Origin: Segetibacter koreensis DSM 18137
Lineage (GTDB): Bacteria; Bacteroidota; Bacteroidia; Chitinophagales; Chitinophagaceae
Reading direction: 5' to 3'
Length of the DNA stretch: 64,000 nt
Assembly (NCBI RefSeq): GCF_000374045.1
Contig: NZ_KB893314.1
Span: forward strand, 271,372 to 335,371
The first letter of the stretch is position 1; each line of letters opens with the position of its first letter. The notes under the pieces were generated by a model. The model was not told the DNA's origin. It made no database searches and saw nothing but the letters and a program-made list of their open reading frames with translations. Both the position numbers and the translations under genes were made by a program. This document shows, piece after piece, positions 45,503 through 55,652 of this stretch.

Positions 45503-45533
45503 GAAAGATAGTTATTTATAAATAATCTTTCAA
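45503..45533 (-). promoter_or_regulatory. Promoter-like pair for the thioesterase gene
   Basis: On the minus strand, TTG (45531-45533) and TATCTTTC (45503-45510, seven of eight bases of TAnnTTTG) are 20 bp apart, giving a leader of about 20 bases. Confidence 0.45.
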
Positions 45534-45547
45534 CGCGCTTTAGCCCT

Positions 45548-45573
45548 AAAAAAAGAGCCACTCATAAAGTGAC
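45548..45573 (-). terminator. Terminator of the NHL lipoprotein gene
   Basis: On the minus strand a short imperfect hairpin (45557-45573, one mismatch) is followed by seven T residues, about 30 bases after the stop of the lipoprotein gene. Confidence 0.5.
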
Positions 45574-45601
45574 CCTTACTCTCTAATAATTTTACTTTTA
45601 C

Positions 45602-46774
45602 TTAGTGTAAAACAACTTTTCGAATTACTTTCCTTCCCGGTTCTGAAATATAAATTGTCTTTCCGTCGGGTGTTGAAGCGATGCCACCTATTTGTCCCAA
45701 TCCTGCCGTTTTTCCTGTTCCATCTCCATAGTTGCCACTATAACCATAGCCAACCAGTGTGGTTACATCTTTGCCAGGCCTTACTAGTCTTAACGCAGAT
45801 AAATTATTTGCGGCATTACCGAAAGTAGTAAAGAATATATAACTACCATCCTGGTTAGAAGTTACCTGGGTAACATTGTTTGATTGTGCAGTTGCTACCG
45901 GCCCGTCTATATCGACTCCAATTTTATTTTTATATTGAAATAATGATGATACAGTTCCGTCCGACGCTACCTTGCGAACAAGTTCATTATCTAAATCTGC
46001 AACATAAATATTGCCATTGCCGTCTGCAGCCATGTCTGATACCCGGCTTCCAAAAGTAGCTTCTTCACCCCGGCCGTCCCGGAATGGATAAGGATTTCCA
46101 TTTCCTCCTCTCTCGGTTAGAGCTTTCCCTGCAAAAAGCTCTACCTTGCCTGTTGAAGGAGAAGTAAATGTAATGCGATGAATTGTGCTCCATGGTTCAT
46201 TGAAAAAGTAAACTTGTCCATTTGCGCCTGTGGCCAGTCCATTTGGTAAATCAAAATGATCACCTGAATTTAAAGCTCCTACAGCATTTCCCCCATACAC
46301 TCTGTTTACAATGTTGGTTGCTTTCCCAACATTTCCGTTTGGCTCAATTTTCCATAAATCGTTTTCTTTAGTTACAATATATAATGTACCTCCAGTTCCC
46401 GGTGCTACATCCATATCGAGAATTTCATTGTAAGAGCTTCCAATTGCACCAAGAGGTATGTATGTCTTTACATTATTCTGCATATCGATACTTCTTATAA
46501 CCGTACCATCAGCAACGTACAAAATATTATTACGATTATCATACACCATTTTGGTAGGATTCCAGAAACGTGCGTTTGCTCCATTTCCATCTTCTGCATT
46601 ACCACGATCATCTAACTTTCCTGCAATAGTAGAAACAGTCACGTTAAACGCCGCACTTGAGGAATCACCGTCAGGTGGTCCCCCGGATGCCGGTCTCATT
46701 ATATCTTTTTTTGAACATGATGAGCAAGCAGTTGTAACTACAAAAGCAAATAATAATAATCTTTTAATATTCAT
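45602..46774 (-). CDS. NHL-repeat lipoprotein
   Basis: The 390-residue protein has a lipoprotein signal (MNIKRLLLFAFVVTTACSSC, cysteine after TTA). It then folds as a beta-propeller with NHL-type repeats: RFWNPTKMVYDNRNNILYVAD, FDLPNGLATGANGQVYFFN, VSDMAADGNGNIYVADLDNELVRKV, GQIGGIASTPDGKTIYISEPGRKVIRKV. Bacteroidota carry many such outer-membrane lipoproteins, often near transport systems, but no SusC/SusD-like pair is nearby here. Ligand and role are unknown. Confidence 0.85.
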   Translation of the reverse strand: MNIKRLLLFAFVVTTACSSCSKKDIMRPASGGPPDGDSSSAAFNVTVSTIAGKLDDRGNAEDGNGANARFWNPTKMVYDNRNNILYVADGTVIRSIDMQNNVKTYIPLGAIGSSYNEILDMDVAPGTGGTLYIVTKENDLWKIEPNGNVGKATNIVNRVYGGNAVGALNSGDHFDLPNGLATGANGQVYFFNEPWSTIHRITFTSPSTGKVELFAGKALTERGGNGNPYPFRDGRGEEATFGSRVSDMAADGNGNIYVADLDNELVRKVASDGTVSSLFQYKNKIGVDIDGPVATAQSNNVTQVTSNQDGSYIFFTTFGNAANNLSALRLVRPGKDVTTLVGYGYSGNYGDGTGKTAGLGQIGGIASTPDGKTIYISEPGRKVIRKVVLH

Positions 46775-47020
46775 AATGATTACATTAAGATCAGATGATT
46801 GATAAATGAAATGCGAGATTACTTATAGATCAGGTTCATAAAAATCACTTTGTAGATAAAAGACTAAAAAACATGACGAATGGTAGAATGAGTAAAAAAT
46901 ATATAATAAAGAATAGGAACATTTAGCTTGAAATTAAAATCGCGAACTTTTTGTTCGTAACCTTAGGTACATTATTTTCTAACTCAATTTTTTATTATTT
47001 TTCCAACCCAAACCCTTATT

Positions 47021-49150
47021 ATGAAATTGTTTTCATTTTGTTTAGTCATTTTTGTAACCATGACAGTAATGGCACAAAGGCCGGGCTCTTTTGCAGGCTC
47101 GTATCCTGCAACAAAAACAACAGACCAGGCAGATGATTTTTTTGGAACAAAGGTTTTGGACCCTTACAGGTGGCTGGAAAATGACATGGCGGAAGACACC
47201 AAAGATTGGGTACAAAGGCAAAACGAGGTAACCAATGAGTACCTCTCAAAAATCCCTTATAGAGATGCAATTAAAAACAGACTGACCGAGTTATGGAACT
47301 ACGAAAAATATTCGGCGCCTTTTAAAGAAGGCGAATACACCTATTTTTATAAAAATGACGGCTTGCAAAACCAGGCGGTATTATACCGGCAGAAGAATGG
47401 TGAGCAACCCGAAGTTTTCCTTGACCCAAATACGTTTTCACCTGATGGCACCACTTCGCTTGCCGGCATCGATTTTACGAAAGATGGCTCTCTTGCTGCC
47501 TACCAACTTTCTGAAGGCGGGTCAGACTGGCGCAAAGTAATTATCCTGAATACACAAACAAAAAAACCACTTGATGATACACTGAAGGATGTAAAGTTTA
47601 GCGAGCTTTCGTGGCGCAATAATGAAGGTTTTTATTACAGCAGTTATGATAAGCCGAAAGAGGGCAGTCAACTTTCAGGAAAAACTCAGATACACAAACT
47701 ATATTTTCATAAACTGGGAACGCCGCAAAAGGCAGACAAACTAATTTTTGGCGGAGAAGCAACACCAAGGCGCTACATAGGTGGACAAGTGACCGAAAAC
47801 CAGCATTACCTTGTTATATCGGCGGCAAATGCAACTTATGGCAATGAATTATACCTACAAGACCTTACGAAACCAGATGCCGGAATAGTGCCGGTAGTTA
47901 CAGGTTTTGAAAATGAACAAGATGTTGTAGATGCCGACGAAGGCAAGCTTTACATTAGTACAAATCTTAAAGCGCCAAACCGAAAATTGGTTGTCACAGA
48001 TGCCTCAACTCCTACTGCTCAACATTGGAAAGACGTTATACCTGAAACTAAGTTTCCATTATTTGTGTCTACCTGCGGAGGAAGATTTTTTGCGCAGTAC
48101 ACAAAAGACGCAGTATCAGAGATTGAAGAATATACAAGAGATGGTAAAAAGGTAAAGACGATTGCTTTACCCGGTTTAGGAACTGCAAGCGGTTTTAGTG
48201 GAAAAAAGGAAGAAAAAGAGGTTTATTATTCCTATACTTCTTATGTGTACCCGTCAACTATTCTTAAATACGATATAATTTCTGGTAAATCTTCTGTTTA
48301 TAAAAAATCTGGTGTAAAGTTTAATCCTGATGATTTTGAAAGTAAACAGGTGTTTTACGCATCTAAAGACGGTACTAAAATACCAATGATAATTACCTAT
48401 AAGAAAGGAATGCAGCTTAACGGTAAAAACCCTTTAATGCTGTACGGGTATGGAGGCTTCAATGTTAGTCTGACTCCGGCATTTAGTGTCAGCGATATTG
48501 TCTTTTTAGAAAATGGAGGTATTTATGCAGTCGCAAATCTTCGTGGTGGTGGGGAGTATGGCGATGTATGGCACAACGCCGGTACAAAGTTGCACAAACA
48601 AAATGTTTTTGATGATTTTATCGCTGCAGCCGAATACCTGGTGAGAGAAAAATATACTTCCAAAGATTATCTTGCTATTTCCGGTGGATCGAATGGAGGA
48701 TTGTTAGTTGGCGCTTGTATGACGCAACGCCCCGACCTATACAAGGTTTGTTTTCCTGCAGTAGGTGTTATGGATATGCTGCGTTATCACAAATTTACCG
48801 CAGGCGCAGGTTGGGCTTACGATTATGGAACAGCGGATGACAATAAAGAAATGTTTAATTATTTATATAAATATTCTCCTGTTCACAACTTAAAAAAAGG
48901 AACATGCTACCCGGCTACCCTGGTTACCACTGCAGACCACGATGACCGTGTAGTGCCTGCCCACTCATTTAAATTTGCAGCTTCTTTACAGGCAGCGCAT
49001 GGTTGCAATAATCCTGCATTGATAAGAATTGAGACAAAAGCAGGTCATGGAGCAGGAAAGCCTACATCTAAAATTATTGAAGAACAGGCTGATAAATGGG
49101 CTTTTCTTTTATACAATATTGGACTTACCTACCCGCAAAAAGCATTGTAA
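47021..49150 (+). CDS. Secreted prolyl oligopeptidase (S9A family)
   Basis: The 709-residue enzyme has a signal peptide (MKLFSFCLVIFVTMTVMAQ). An N-terminal seven-bladed propeller (DPYRWLENDMAEDTKDWVQRQN onwards) is followed by an alpha/beta hydrolase domain with the nucleophile in GGSNGG (Ser557), Asp in VTTADHDDRVVPAHS and His in AGHGAGKP. It cuts short peptides after proline in the periplasm. It is divergent from the lipoprotein gene. A promoter-like TTG (about 46949) and TATTTTCT lie upstream. Confidence 0.93.
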   Translation: MKLFSFCLVIFVTMTVMAQRPGSFAGSYPATKTTDQADDFFGTKVLDPYRWLENDMAEDTKDWVQRQNEVTNEYLSKIPYRDAIKNRLTELWNYEKYSAPFKEGEYTYFYKNDGLQNQAVLYRQKNGEQPEVFLDPNTFSPDGTTSLAGIDFTKDGSLAAYQLSEGGSDWRKVIILNTQTKKPLDDTLKDVKFSELSWRNNEGFYYSSYDKPKEGSQLSGKTQIHKLYFHKLGTPQKADKLIFGGEATPRRYIGGQVTENQHYLVISAANATYGNELYLQDLTKPDAGIVPVVTGFENEQDVVDADEGKLYISTNLKAPNRKLVVTDASTPTAQHWKDVIPETKFPLFVSTCGGRFFAQYTKDAVSEIEEYTRDGKKVKTIALPGLGTASGFSGKKEEKEVYYSYTSYVYPSTILKYDIISGKSSVYKKSGVKFNPDDFESKQVFYASKDGTKIPMIITYKKGMQLNGKNPLMLYGYGGFNVSLTPAFSVSDIVFLENGGIYAVANLRGGGEYGDVWHNAGTKLHKQNVFDDFIAAAEYLVREKYTSKDYLAISGGSNGGLLVGACMTQRPDLYKVCFPAVGVMDMLRYHKFTAGAGWAYDYGTADDNKEMFNYLYKYSPVHNLKKGTCYPATLVTTADHDDRVVPAHSFKFAASLQAAHGCNNPALIRIETKAGHGAGKPTSKIIEEQADKWAFLLYNIGLTYPQKAL

Positions 49151-49247
49151 CCCTGAAGAAGAGGTTCACGAAGATTGCAACTTATTCATATGAAAACAAC
49201 AGAGAAAGAAACCTTTACTGGCATTATTTTTTTTAAATATCGATCTT

Positions 49248-49838
49248 ATGAAAACTGTGACGGAGATATTAAAATTATCGTGTAAAAAAGCGCATATAAA
49301 AACTGAGAAAACCCTCGTAGAAAAATTTAAATCAATTAATAATTTAGATGATTATACCAACATTCTTACTACTTTCTATGGTTATTTTGCCCCGGTTGAG
49401 AATGAAATAGAAAAACATATTACTAATACCATTCTACCTGATATAGAATTAAGAAAAAGATCATCATTTATTATTTCAGATTTACGTAACTTAAATTATA
49501 CAAGGCCGCTGCCGGTAGCAGGAGAAATACCTCTGATTAATAGCTACTTACAGGCTGCAGGCGCAATGTACGTACTGGAAGGATCTACAATGGGCGGACA
49601 ACACATTGTTCAAATGTTGATTCAAAAACCTGCATTGCAGGAGCGAAAAGATGCAATGTCTTTTTTTAAAGGATATGAAGAGCAAAACATGTTAATGTGG
49701 CAAATCTTCAAAGATCATCTTGATACCAATATCCACGAAAAAGATGTTGAAGAAGTTGTTCAATCTGCTATTGAAACTTTTGTATTGTTAGATAAATGGA
49801 CTTTAAATAAGAATAATGACGGGAACAAAAAATACTAA
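49248..49838 (+). CDS. bphO: Biliverdin-producing heme oxygenase
   Basis: The 196-residue all-helical protein has the proximal haem His in SCKKAHIKTEK (His16) and the distal Gly-rich helix LEGSTMGGQHIVQML, typical of the bacterial BphO group. It opens haem to biliverdin IXa. It is followed, with a 23-base overlap, by the bacteriophytochrome that needs biliverdin as chromophore, which is the classic partnership. No dedicated reductase is in view, so electrons must come from a general donor. Confidence 0.92.
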   Translation: MKTVTEILKLSCKKAHIKTEKTLVEKFKSINNLDDYTNILTTFYGYFAPVENEIEKHITNTILPDIELRKRSSFIISDLRNLNYTRPLPVAGEIPLINSYLQAAGAMYVLEGSTMGGQHIVQMLIQKPALQERKDAMSFFKGYEEQNMLMWQIFKDHLDTNIHEKDVEEVVQSAIETFVLLDKWTLNKNNDGNKKY

Positions 49839-52506
49839 TTACGATGCAATTTTTTGTGGCAAGCAACCCCTGCATAACACCAATCTTATACAGCCACATG
49901 GTGTTTTAATAGTTTTAGACAAAGCTTTATTAATTGTAGTGCAGACAAGTGAAAATGTTGCTGAGTTAACTGGCCTTACAAGGGAAGAAATTGTTGGGCG
50001 ATCAATAAAGGACATAATAACGGAAGAAAGTTTTGATGCAATTCAATCTGTAAATTCAGCTACCAAATTTAAAACAAAGATCCCCCAGAATCTCACCTTT
50101 ACAATTGATGGAGTAGCAAAAGCTTACATGGCACTTATTCATGAAAAAGATGATCTTTTGCTTATAGAAGTTGAATTTGCAGATGAGATTGAAAAAAAGG
50201 GCTCCTTTATAAATGTATTTGAACAATTAAAGCAAGTCATATCTGCTTTTGACAATGCAACAACGGTAAATGAAACCTGTCATATTGCAGCAAACGAAAT
50301 TAAAAGGATTTCCGGTTTCGATAAGGTAATGATCTACTCCTTTGACGAAGCGTGGAATGGAACAGTTATAGCAGAAGCAAGAGAAAAGGCCATGGATTCT
50401 TATCTTGGCTTAAAATTCCCAGCCTCTGATATACCGAAGCAAGCAAGAGATCTTTATTTTAAAAATCCTTTTCGTTTAATTCCTAACCGTGATTATGAGC
50501 CTGTGCCACTTTCGCCTTTTGTAAATCCTGTTACCAATACGGCCACCAATCTATCTGATTGTAAATTGCGAAGTGTTGCACCCGTGCACATTGAATATTT
50601 AAAAAATATGGGCATCGTTGCTTCTATGAGCACCCGTATCATTCACCAGGAAAACTTGTGGGGACTTATTTCCTGCCACCATTTGCAAGCTAAGTATTTG
50701 TCTTTCGAAGAAACTTCTTTTTTTGAATTGATATCTAATGTTTTGTCATCAAAAATTGGATCTGTTTTAAATAAAATCTCAAATGACAGAACAGATGAAC
50801 TCAACAGTTACTTAATAAACATTATTGAACAAGTGGCATTGTTCGATGATATCGTAAACATGTTTGCATATAACAAAGAAACATTGTTGAGACTATTAAG
50901 CGCTGAAGGCCTTGCTATCTGCTGGAACGGCACAATAGAAATGTTTGGTCTTACGCCTGAAGAATCGGATATATTGGATCTGCAACAATGGCTGCTGAGT
51001 AAAAAAATTACACAAATGTTACACCTGCCAGCCCTATCATTTGCTTTTGGCAAGGCTGACACGTATGTGCAAATCGCCAGTGGCCTGGTGGCTTTACCAA
51101 TAGATCCCGAAGCAGGCAATTATCTTCTCGCCTTTAGACCTGAGGCAATACAACAGGTAAAATGGGGAGGCAATCCTAACGAAACCATCACTTTCGAAAA
51201 AAATTCTACCCGTTACCATCCGCGCAATTCTTTTGAGACCTGGAAGGAAACCGTAAAGAAAAATAGTGTACCATGGACGACAGATGAATTGGCAACAGCC
51301 CAAAAATTCAGGAATTTTTTAGTTGAATATTCTTTAAAGCGGAAAAATAAAGAATTGGAGGTGGCAATAGAAGAATTTACTTTTATGGCTAACCTTATGC
51401 CTCAATTGCTTTGGACAGCCAAAGCTGACGGCTCTGTAGATTTTTTTAATGAACAATGGTATTCCTTTACGGGCCAGTCTAAGCAGCAAAGCCTTGAGGG
51501 ATGGATAGAGAACCTGCATCCGGAAGACTATCAAAAGACCCTTGCCCGGTGGCAGGAATCTGTAATGCAGAAAAAAAATTATGAAATAGAATACAGGCTA
51601 AGAAGAAATGATGGAACATATACCTGGTTTTTAGGAAGAGCGTTGCCTTTGTTGGATAACAATAAAAACGTTATAAAATGGTTTGGAACATGTACCAACA
51701 TCGACGAGCAGAAAAAGATGGAGCAAACCCTGGAACAGAACGTAAAAAAGAGAACTGAGGAATTGACCGCGTTGAATAATGAACTGGAAAAAAGCAACAA
51801 TGAACTACAGCAATATGCTTTTATTGCCAGTCACGACCTGCAGGAACCGGTGAGAAAAATCCAGGTCTTCAGCAAAATTTTAAAAGAAAAATACTTAAGC
51901 GAAGATCATGATAAAGCAGAAGTATATATCAATAAAATCATCGCTTCTTCTCACCGTATCAGAAGTCTCATCATCGACCTGCTTTCTTATTCATCTATCG
52001 CTGAGCAGAATCTATGGCAACAAACAGATCTCACTGTAGTAGTTGAGAATGTTTTGCAAAACCTCGAACTATTAATAGACGAAAAAAAAGCGGAAATAAT
52101 CATTTCTAACCTCCCTGCAATAAAAGCGAGGAAGGGACAAATGGAACAGGTTTTTCAAAATCTTATCTCTAATGCTTTGTATTACACTTCTCCTGATCGG
52201 CCGCCTGTAATTCAGATCTCAAGCCGCTATTTGTCCTCGGCCGATTTTGACGCTCAGGAAGTAGACAATGGGCCTTTTGTAGAAATAATAATTATGGATA
52301 ACGGGTTAGGATTCGATAAAAAATATTCAGAAAAAATATTTCAGATATTCCAGAGACTGTTACCAAGAAACGAAACCGGAGGCACAGGAATCGGTCTTTC
52401 TATAGTTAAAAAAATCATTGATAATCATCGTGGAATTATTAAAGCTAACGGAATTGTAAATGAAGGTGCATATTTTAATTTTATTTTACCCGTAAATCAA
52501 ACATAA
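49816..52506 (+). CDS. bphP: Bacteriophytochrome histidine kinase
   Basis: The 896-residue sensor reads PAS2-GAF-PHY-PAS-HisKA-HATPase. Cys14 (AIFCGKQPLHNTNLIQPHG) is the biliverdin attachment site. The GAF domain has FPASDIPKQARDLY, NRDYEPVPLSP, SVAPVHIEYLKNMG and LWGLISCHH; the PHY tongue has HPRNSFETW (about residue 468). A PAS domain starts near 520 (PQLLWTAKADGSVDFFNEQW), a coiled coil follows (about 640-668), then the phospho-acceptor His673 in SHDLQEPVRKI and ATPase boxes NLISNALYY, DNGLGF and GTGIGLSIVKK. It senses red/far-red light. No response regulator is encoded next to it. Confidence 0.94.
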   Translation: MTGTKNTNYDAIFCGKQPLHNTNLIQPHGVLIVLDKALLIVVQTSENVAELTGLTREEIVGRSIKDIITEESFDAIQSVNSATKFKTKIPQNLTFTIDGVAKAYMALIHEKDDLLLIEVEFADEIEKKGSFINVFEQLKQVISAFDNATTVNETCHIAANEIKRISGFDKVMIYSFDEAWNGTVIAEAREKAMDSYLGLKFPASDIPKQARDLYFKNPFRLIPNRDYEPVPLSPFVNPVTNTATNLSDCKLRSVAPVHIEYLKNMGIVASMSTRIIHQENLWGLISCHHLQAKYLSFEETSFFELISNVLSSKIGSVLNKISNDRTDELNSYLINIIEQVALFDDIVNMFAYNKETLLRLLSAEGLAICWNGTIEMFGLTPEESDILDLQQWLLSKKITQMLHLPALSFAFGKADTYVQIASGLVALPIDPEAGNYLLAFRPEAIQQVKWGGNPNETITFEKNSTRYHPRNSFETWKETVKKNSVPWTTDELATAQKFRNFLVEYSLKRKNKELEVAIEEFTFMANLMPQLLWTAKADGSVDFFNEQWYSFTGQSKQQSLEGWIENLHPEDYQKTLARWQESVMQKKNYEIEYRLRRNDGTYTWFLGRALPLLDNNKNVIKWFGTCTNIDEQKKMEQTLEQNVKKRTEELTALNNELEKSNNELQQYAFIASHDLQEPVRKIQVFSKILKEKYLSEDHDKAEVYINKIIASSHRIRSLIIDLLSYSSIAEQNLWQQTDLTVVVENVLQNLELLIDEKKAEIIISNLPAIKARKGQMEQVFQNLISNALYYTSPDRPPVIQISSRYLSSADFDAQEVDNGPFVEIIIMDNGLGFDKKYSEKIFQIFQRLLPRNETGGTGIGLSIVKKIIDNHRGIIKANGIVNEGAYFNFILPVNQT

Positions 52507-52550
52507 AACCCATTCTTTTTTACAAAATATATTTTAATAAAGAATGGGTT
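52507..52550 (+). terminator. Terminator-like hairpin after the bacteriophytochrome gene
   Basis: A 12-bp perfect stem (52507-52518 with 52539-52550) with a 20-nt AT loop starts right after the stop codon. The T tail is weak (AGTTTCTATT). Confidence 0.6.
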
Positions 52551-52692
52551 AGTTTCTATTAATTTTTAAAGTAATCCTACAAGCTCCTTTGTTTATTTAA
52601 ATTGCAACTAGCGTCTTACACTCTGCAAACTTGAAGATAAATTATTGCAAACGGCATCTGTTTTTAAATAAACTCTCAGAGAGTTATGTCAT

Positions 52693-53559
52693 TTATTTTT
52701 GCAGATTATCAACTTTATCATAAAACTCATTTTGCAATTGCAAAGTTTTATCATCGTCCTTGATAACCTTTAAGGCTTTTACAAAGGAATCTATTTCATG
52801 CTTCGCTATAATTTCACCAAGCTCTTTTGTGGCTTTGGCTCCTTCTCCTGCATAATGATTTGGGAACGAAGAATACCACCAGATAGGAGTATACACATTA
52901 GGCAGGCTTGATCTTTTTTGGTCAGCTCCTGACTGTGTTGTTGCCCTGTCCATTTTCATAAGATCAGGACGGTAATACAACAATGTTGATGTTTCTCTTT
53001 CGCCTGCGTGCATGTCACCTTTCTGATCAGATTTCCACAATTTTTTCATTTGCGTTGCATAAGCAGAATCGGGGCCGGGATTATAAAAATAAATAGCATA
53101 GTTATGACGCTTATTTAAAAAAGACTGCATAAAGAACTGAATGAATTCAGGGTTTCCACCATGACCGTTTAGGATAACTATTTTTTTAAATCCATTGCGT
53201 GCGATTTCATCACAGGTAGCTTCAAGCAAATCGAAAATTACTCGACTGGGCAAAGCAAAAGTACCGGGCTGATGCCGGGCTTCATTTATCTGGCCATAAA
53301 AATAATCGGGAAAAACCACAGCATATTCCTGCTTTATAGCACGTGAAGACCATTCGCGCACATGAATAAGATCAGTTCCCAGGGGAGAGTGAGGGCCATG
53401 TTTTTCAAGAATGCCAATTGGAAGAATGCAGGTTTTAGATGACTTGTCAAGTGCGGCCTGCCAGTCAGTAGCTGTAAGTTCATCCCAACGCGCGGGAAGT
53501 TGCTGGGCAATTGTGTAACCAGAGAAAATAAGAAATAATAAGAATAGTTTTACTTTCAT
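52693..53559 (-). CDS. Secreted creatininase-family amidohydrolase
   Basis: The ATG at 53559 begins a signal peptide (MKVKLFLLFLIFSGYTIAQQ) and is preferred to 53580; the product is 288 residues. Metal-binding motifs of the creatininase/MftE-like family are present: GILEKHGPHSPLGTDLIH, LNGHGGNPEF and GDMHAGERETS. Family members hydrolyse creatinine or similar cyclic amides, or process cofactors; a periplasmic form is common in Bacteroidota and its substrate is not known. It is divergent from the GMC oxidoreductase. Confidence 0.87.
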   Translation of the reverse strand: MKVKLFLLFLIFSGYTIAQQLPARWDELTATDWQAALDKSSKTCILPIGILEKHGPHSPLGTDLIHVREWSSRAIKQEYAVVFPDYFYGQINEARHQPGTFALPSRVIFDLLEATCDEIARNGFKKIVILNGHGGNPEFIQFFMQSFLNKRHNYAIYFYNPGPDSAYATQMKKLWKSDQKGDMHAGERETSTLLYYRPDLMKMDRATTQSGADQKRSSLPNVYTPIWWYSSFPNHYAGEGAKATKELGEIIAKHEIDSFVKALKVIKDDDKTLQLQNEFYDKVDNLQK

Positions 53560-53811
53560 GTGTTCGATTTGTTTTAACAATAATCGTAAAAATATGTAAT
53601 TTCAGTTTTCATAGTTCTAATAAATTATACTAAAAAATGATGAAGATGTAAAAGAGGTATTTGATACATTTGTTTAGGAAAACTTGAATAAATCGTCGAA
53701 TGTAAGAGTAAGTGTCAATTACCGCACGATGAAAATATTCTGTCAGCAACAAAGCATCTTTTATCTTATTCCCTATTATTTAAAGTCTAAGACTGTAAAA
53801 AAAATTAACTT

Positions 53812-55542
53812 ATGCCCGGCGATTCTTCCAAAGTAAATCTTAACTCAAGAGGAGTTAATCAAAACACATTTGACGCCATAGTTATTGGGTCAGGTATCAG
53901 CGGAGGATGGGCCGCTAAAGAATTTTGTGAAAAGGGATTAAAAACACTGGTGTTGGAAAGAGGCAGAGATGTAGTGCATTTAAAAGATTATCCTACAGCG
54001 ACAAAAAATCCATGGGAATTTACGCACAGGGGGCGTTTAACAGCACAGGTGTCAAAAGACAATCCTATTGTAGATAGATGTTATGCTTTTAATGAAACAT
54101 CTCAACATTTTTTTGTAAAAGATAAAGAGCATCCGTACATACAGGAAAAACCTTTTGACTGGATACGTGGGTACCAGGTGGGAGGAAAATCTTTGTTGTG
54201 GGCAAGGCAAACGCAGCGGTGGAGTAAGTATGATTTTGAGGGGCCGGCAAGAGATGGCTTTGCAGTTGACTGGCCAATAAGATATGATGATATAGCCCCA
54301 TGGTATAGTTACGTAGAGAAATTTGCAGGCATATCCGGCAATAAAGATGGATTAGATACGCTGCCCGATGGCGAGTTTTTACCCCCTTGGGAATTAAACT
54401 GCGTTGAAAAAGAAATTCAGCAAAAAATAATGGCAGGTTACAAAGACCGGCATGTTATTATCGGGCGGTGTGCACACCTAACCAAGCCACAGGAAATACA
54501 CATACAACAAGGTCGTAACCAATGCCAGGCAAGAAGTCTTTGCGAGCGTGGCTGCCCCTTCGGCGGATATTTCAGTTCTAACTCATCCACTATTCCCTGG
54601 GCACAAAAAACAGGTAATCTTACTTTAAAGACACACGCTGTAGTACATTCTATCATTTATGATGAAAATAAAGGAAAAGCAACGGGCGTAAGGGTAATAG
54701 ATGCGGAAACAAAAAAGGCTACAGAATACTTTGCAAAAGTGATTTTTGTAAATGCTGCCTGTTTAAATTCCAACCTTATTTTACTGAATTCTACATCGCG
54801 CCGTTTTCCTAACGGATTAGGTAATGATAACGGCTTAATGGGAAAATATGTAGCATTTCATAATTATCGTGGAACCTTGTCTGCGAGTTTTGATGGCTAC
54901 GAGGATAAGTATTATTACGGGCGAAGGCCCACCCAGGCTATGATGCCTAATTTTAGAAATGTACACAAACAGGAAATGGATTTTTTAAGAGGTTATACAG
55001 TTCATTTCGGCGCTGGGCGTGGTGGTGGCAGCGAACCTCCGGCAGAAACCATTGGTGGAACTTTTAAAGATTCTTTTTCAGAACCAGGTGGATGGTTTGT
55101 TTCTATGATGCTACAGGGTGAGACTATTCCGAAAGAAAGTAATCATGTGCGTTTAAGCAGCGATAAAAAAGACGCTTGGGGAATTCCGTTGCTAATTACT
55201 TCTGTAGATTATGATGACAACGACGAAAAATTATTAAAAGATTTTTTAACCCAGGGAGAAGAAATGCTGCATACTGCAGGATGCAAAGACATAAAAGCCA
55301 GTGACAGTAAACAAGCACCAGGTTTAGACATTCACGAAGTGGGCGGAGTAAGAATGGGAAAAGATCCAAAAACATCTTTGCTAAACAAGTGGAATCAATT
55401 ACATGCCTGCGACAACGTGTTTGTAACTGATGGCGCCTGCATGACATCTACTGCTACACAAAACCCATCAATAACCTTTATGGCGTTAACAGCAAGAGCT
55501 GCAAACCACGCAGTAGATGAATTGAAAAAGGGAAATCTGTAA
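53812..55542 (+). CDS. GMC-family FAD oxidoreductase
   Basis: The 576-residue protein has the FAD-binding motif IVIGSGISGGWAAKEF (Gly26-Gly31) and LVLERGRDV, then GGKSLLWARQTQRWS, and the GMC C-terminal signature with DIHEVGGVRMG and VTDGACMTSTATQNPSITFMALTARAA holding the catalytic His/Asn region. Cysteines in QCQARSLCERGCPFGGYFS may form a small metal or disulfide centre seen in gluconate 2-dehydrogenase-type members. It probably oxidises a sugar or sugar alcohol. The usual small partner (subunit 3) and cytochrome are missing here, and no Tat signal was seen. Confidence 0.88.
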   Translation: MPGDSSKVNLNSRGVNQNTFDAIVIGSGISGGWAAKEFCEKGLKTLVLERGRDVVHLKDYPTATKNPWEFTHRGRLTAQVSKDNPIVDRCYAFNETSQHFFVKDKEHPYIQEKPFDWIRGYQVGGKSLLWARQTQRWSKYDFEGPARDGFAVDWPIRYDDIAPWYSYVEKFAGISGNKDGLDTLPDGEFLPPWELNCVEKEIQQKIMAGYKDRHVIIGRCAHLTKPQEIHIQQGRNQCQARSLCERGCPFGGYFSSNSSTIPWAQKTGNLTLKTHAVVHSIIYDENKGKATGVRVIDAETKKATEYFAKVIFVNAACLNSNLILLNSTSRRFPNGLGNDNGLMGKYVAFHNYRGTLSASFDGYEDKYYYGRRPTQAMMPNFRNVHKQEMDFLRGYTVHFGAGRGGGSEPPAETIGGTFKDSFSEPGGWFVSMMLQGETIPKESNHVRLSSDKKDAWGIPLLITSVDYDDNDEKLLKDFLTQGEEMLHTAGCKDIKASDSKQAPGLDIHEVGGVRMGKDPKTSLLNKWNQLHACDNVFVTDGACMTSTATQNPSITFMALTARAANHAVDELKKGNL

Positions 55543-55562
55543 AAGAATGTTGTAATAAAAAT

Positions 55563-55634
55563 TAGGCTGAAAGGATTTGTTGAACACTTGTGCAACTGAC
55601 CCTTTCAGCCTATTTTGACCCTTTCAGCCTATTT
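55563..55634. terminator. Convergent terminator with a duplicated 19-bp arm
   Basis: The stem AGGCTGAAAGG pairs with CCTTTCAGCCT (55564-55574 with 55601-55611). The right-hand arm is repeated exactly in tandem (55597-55615 and 55616-55634), so the left arm can pair with either copy. It lies between the GMC gene and the DUF1080 gene, which converge, and may serve both. Confidence 0.7.
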
Positions 55635-55652
55635 AAAGTAATACCAAACTTT

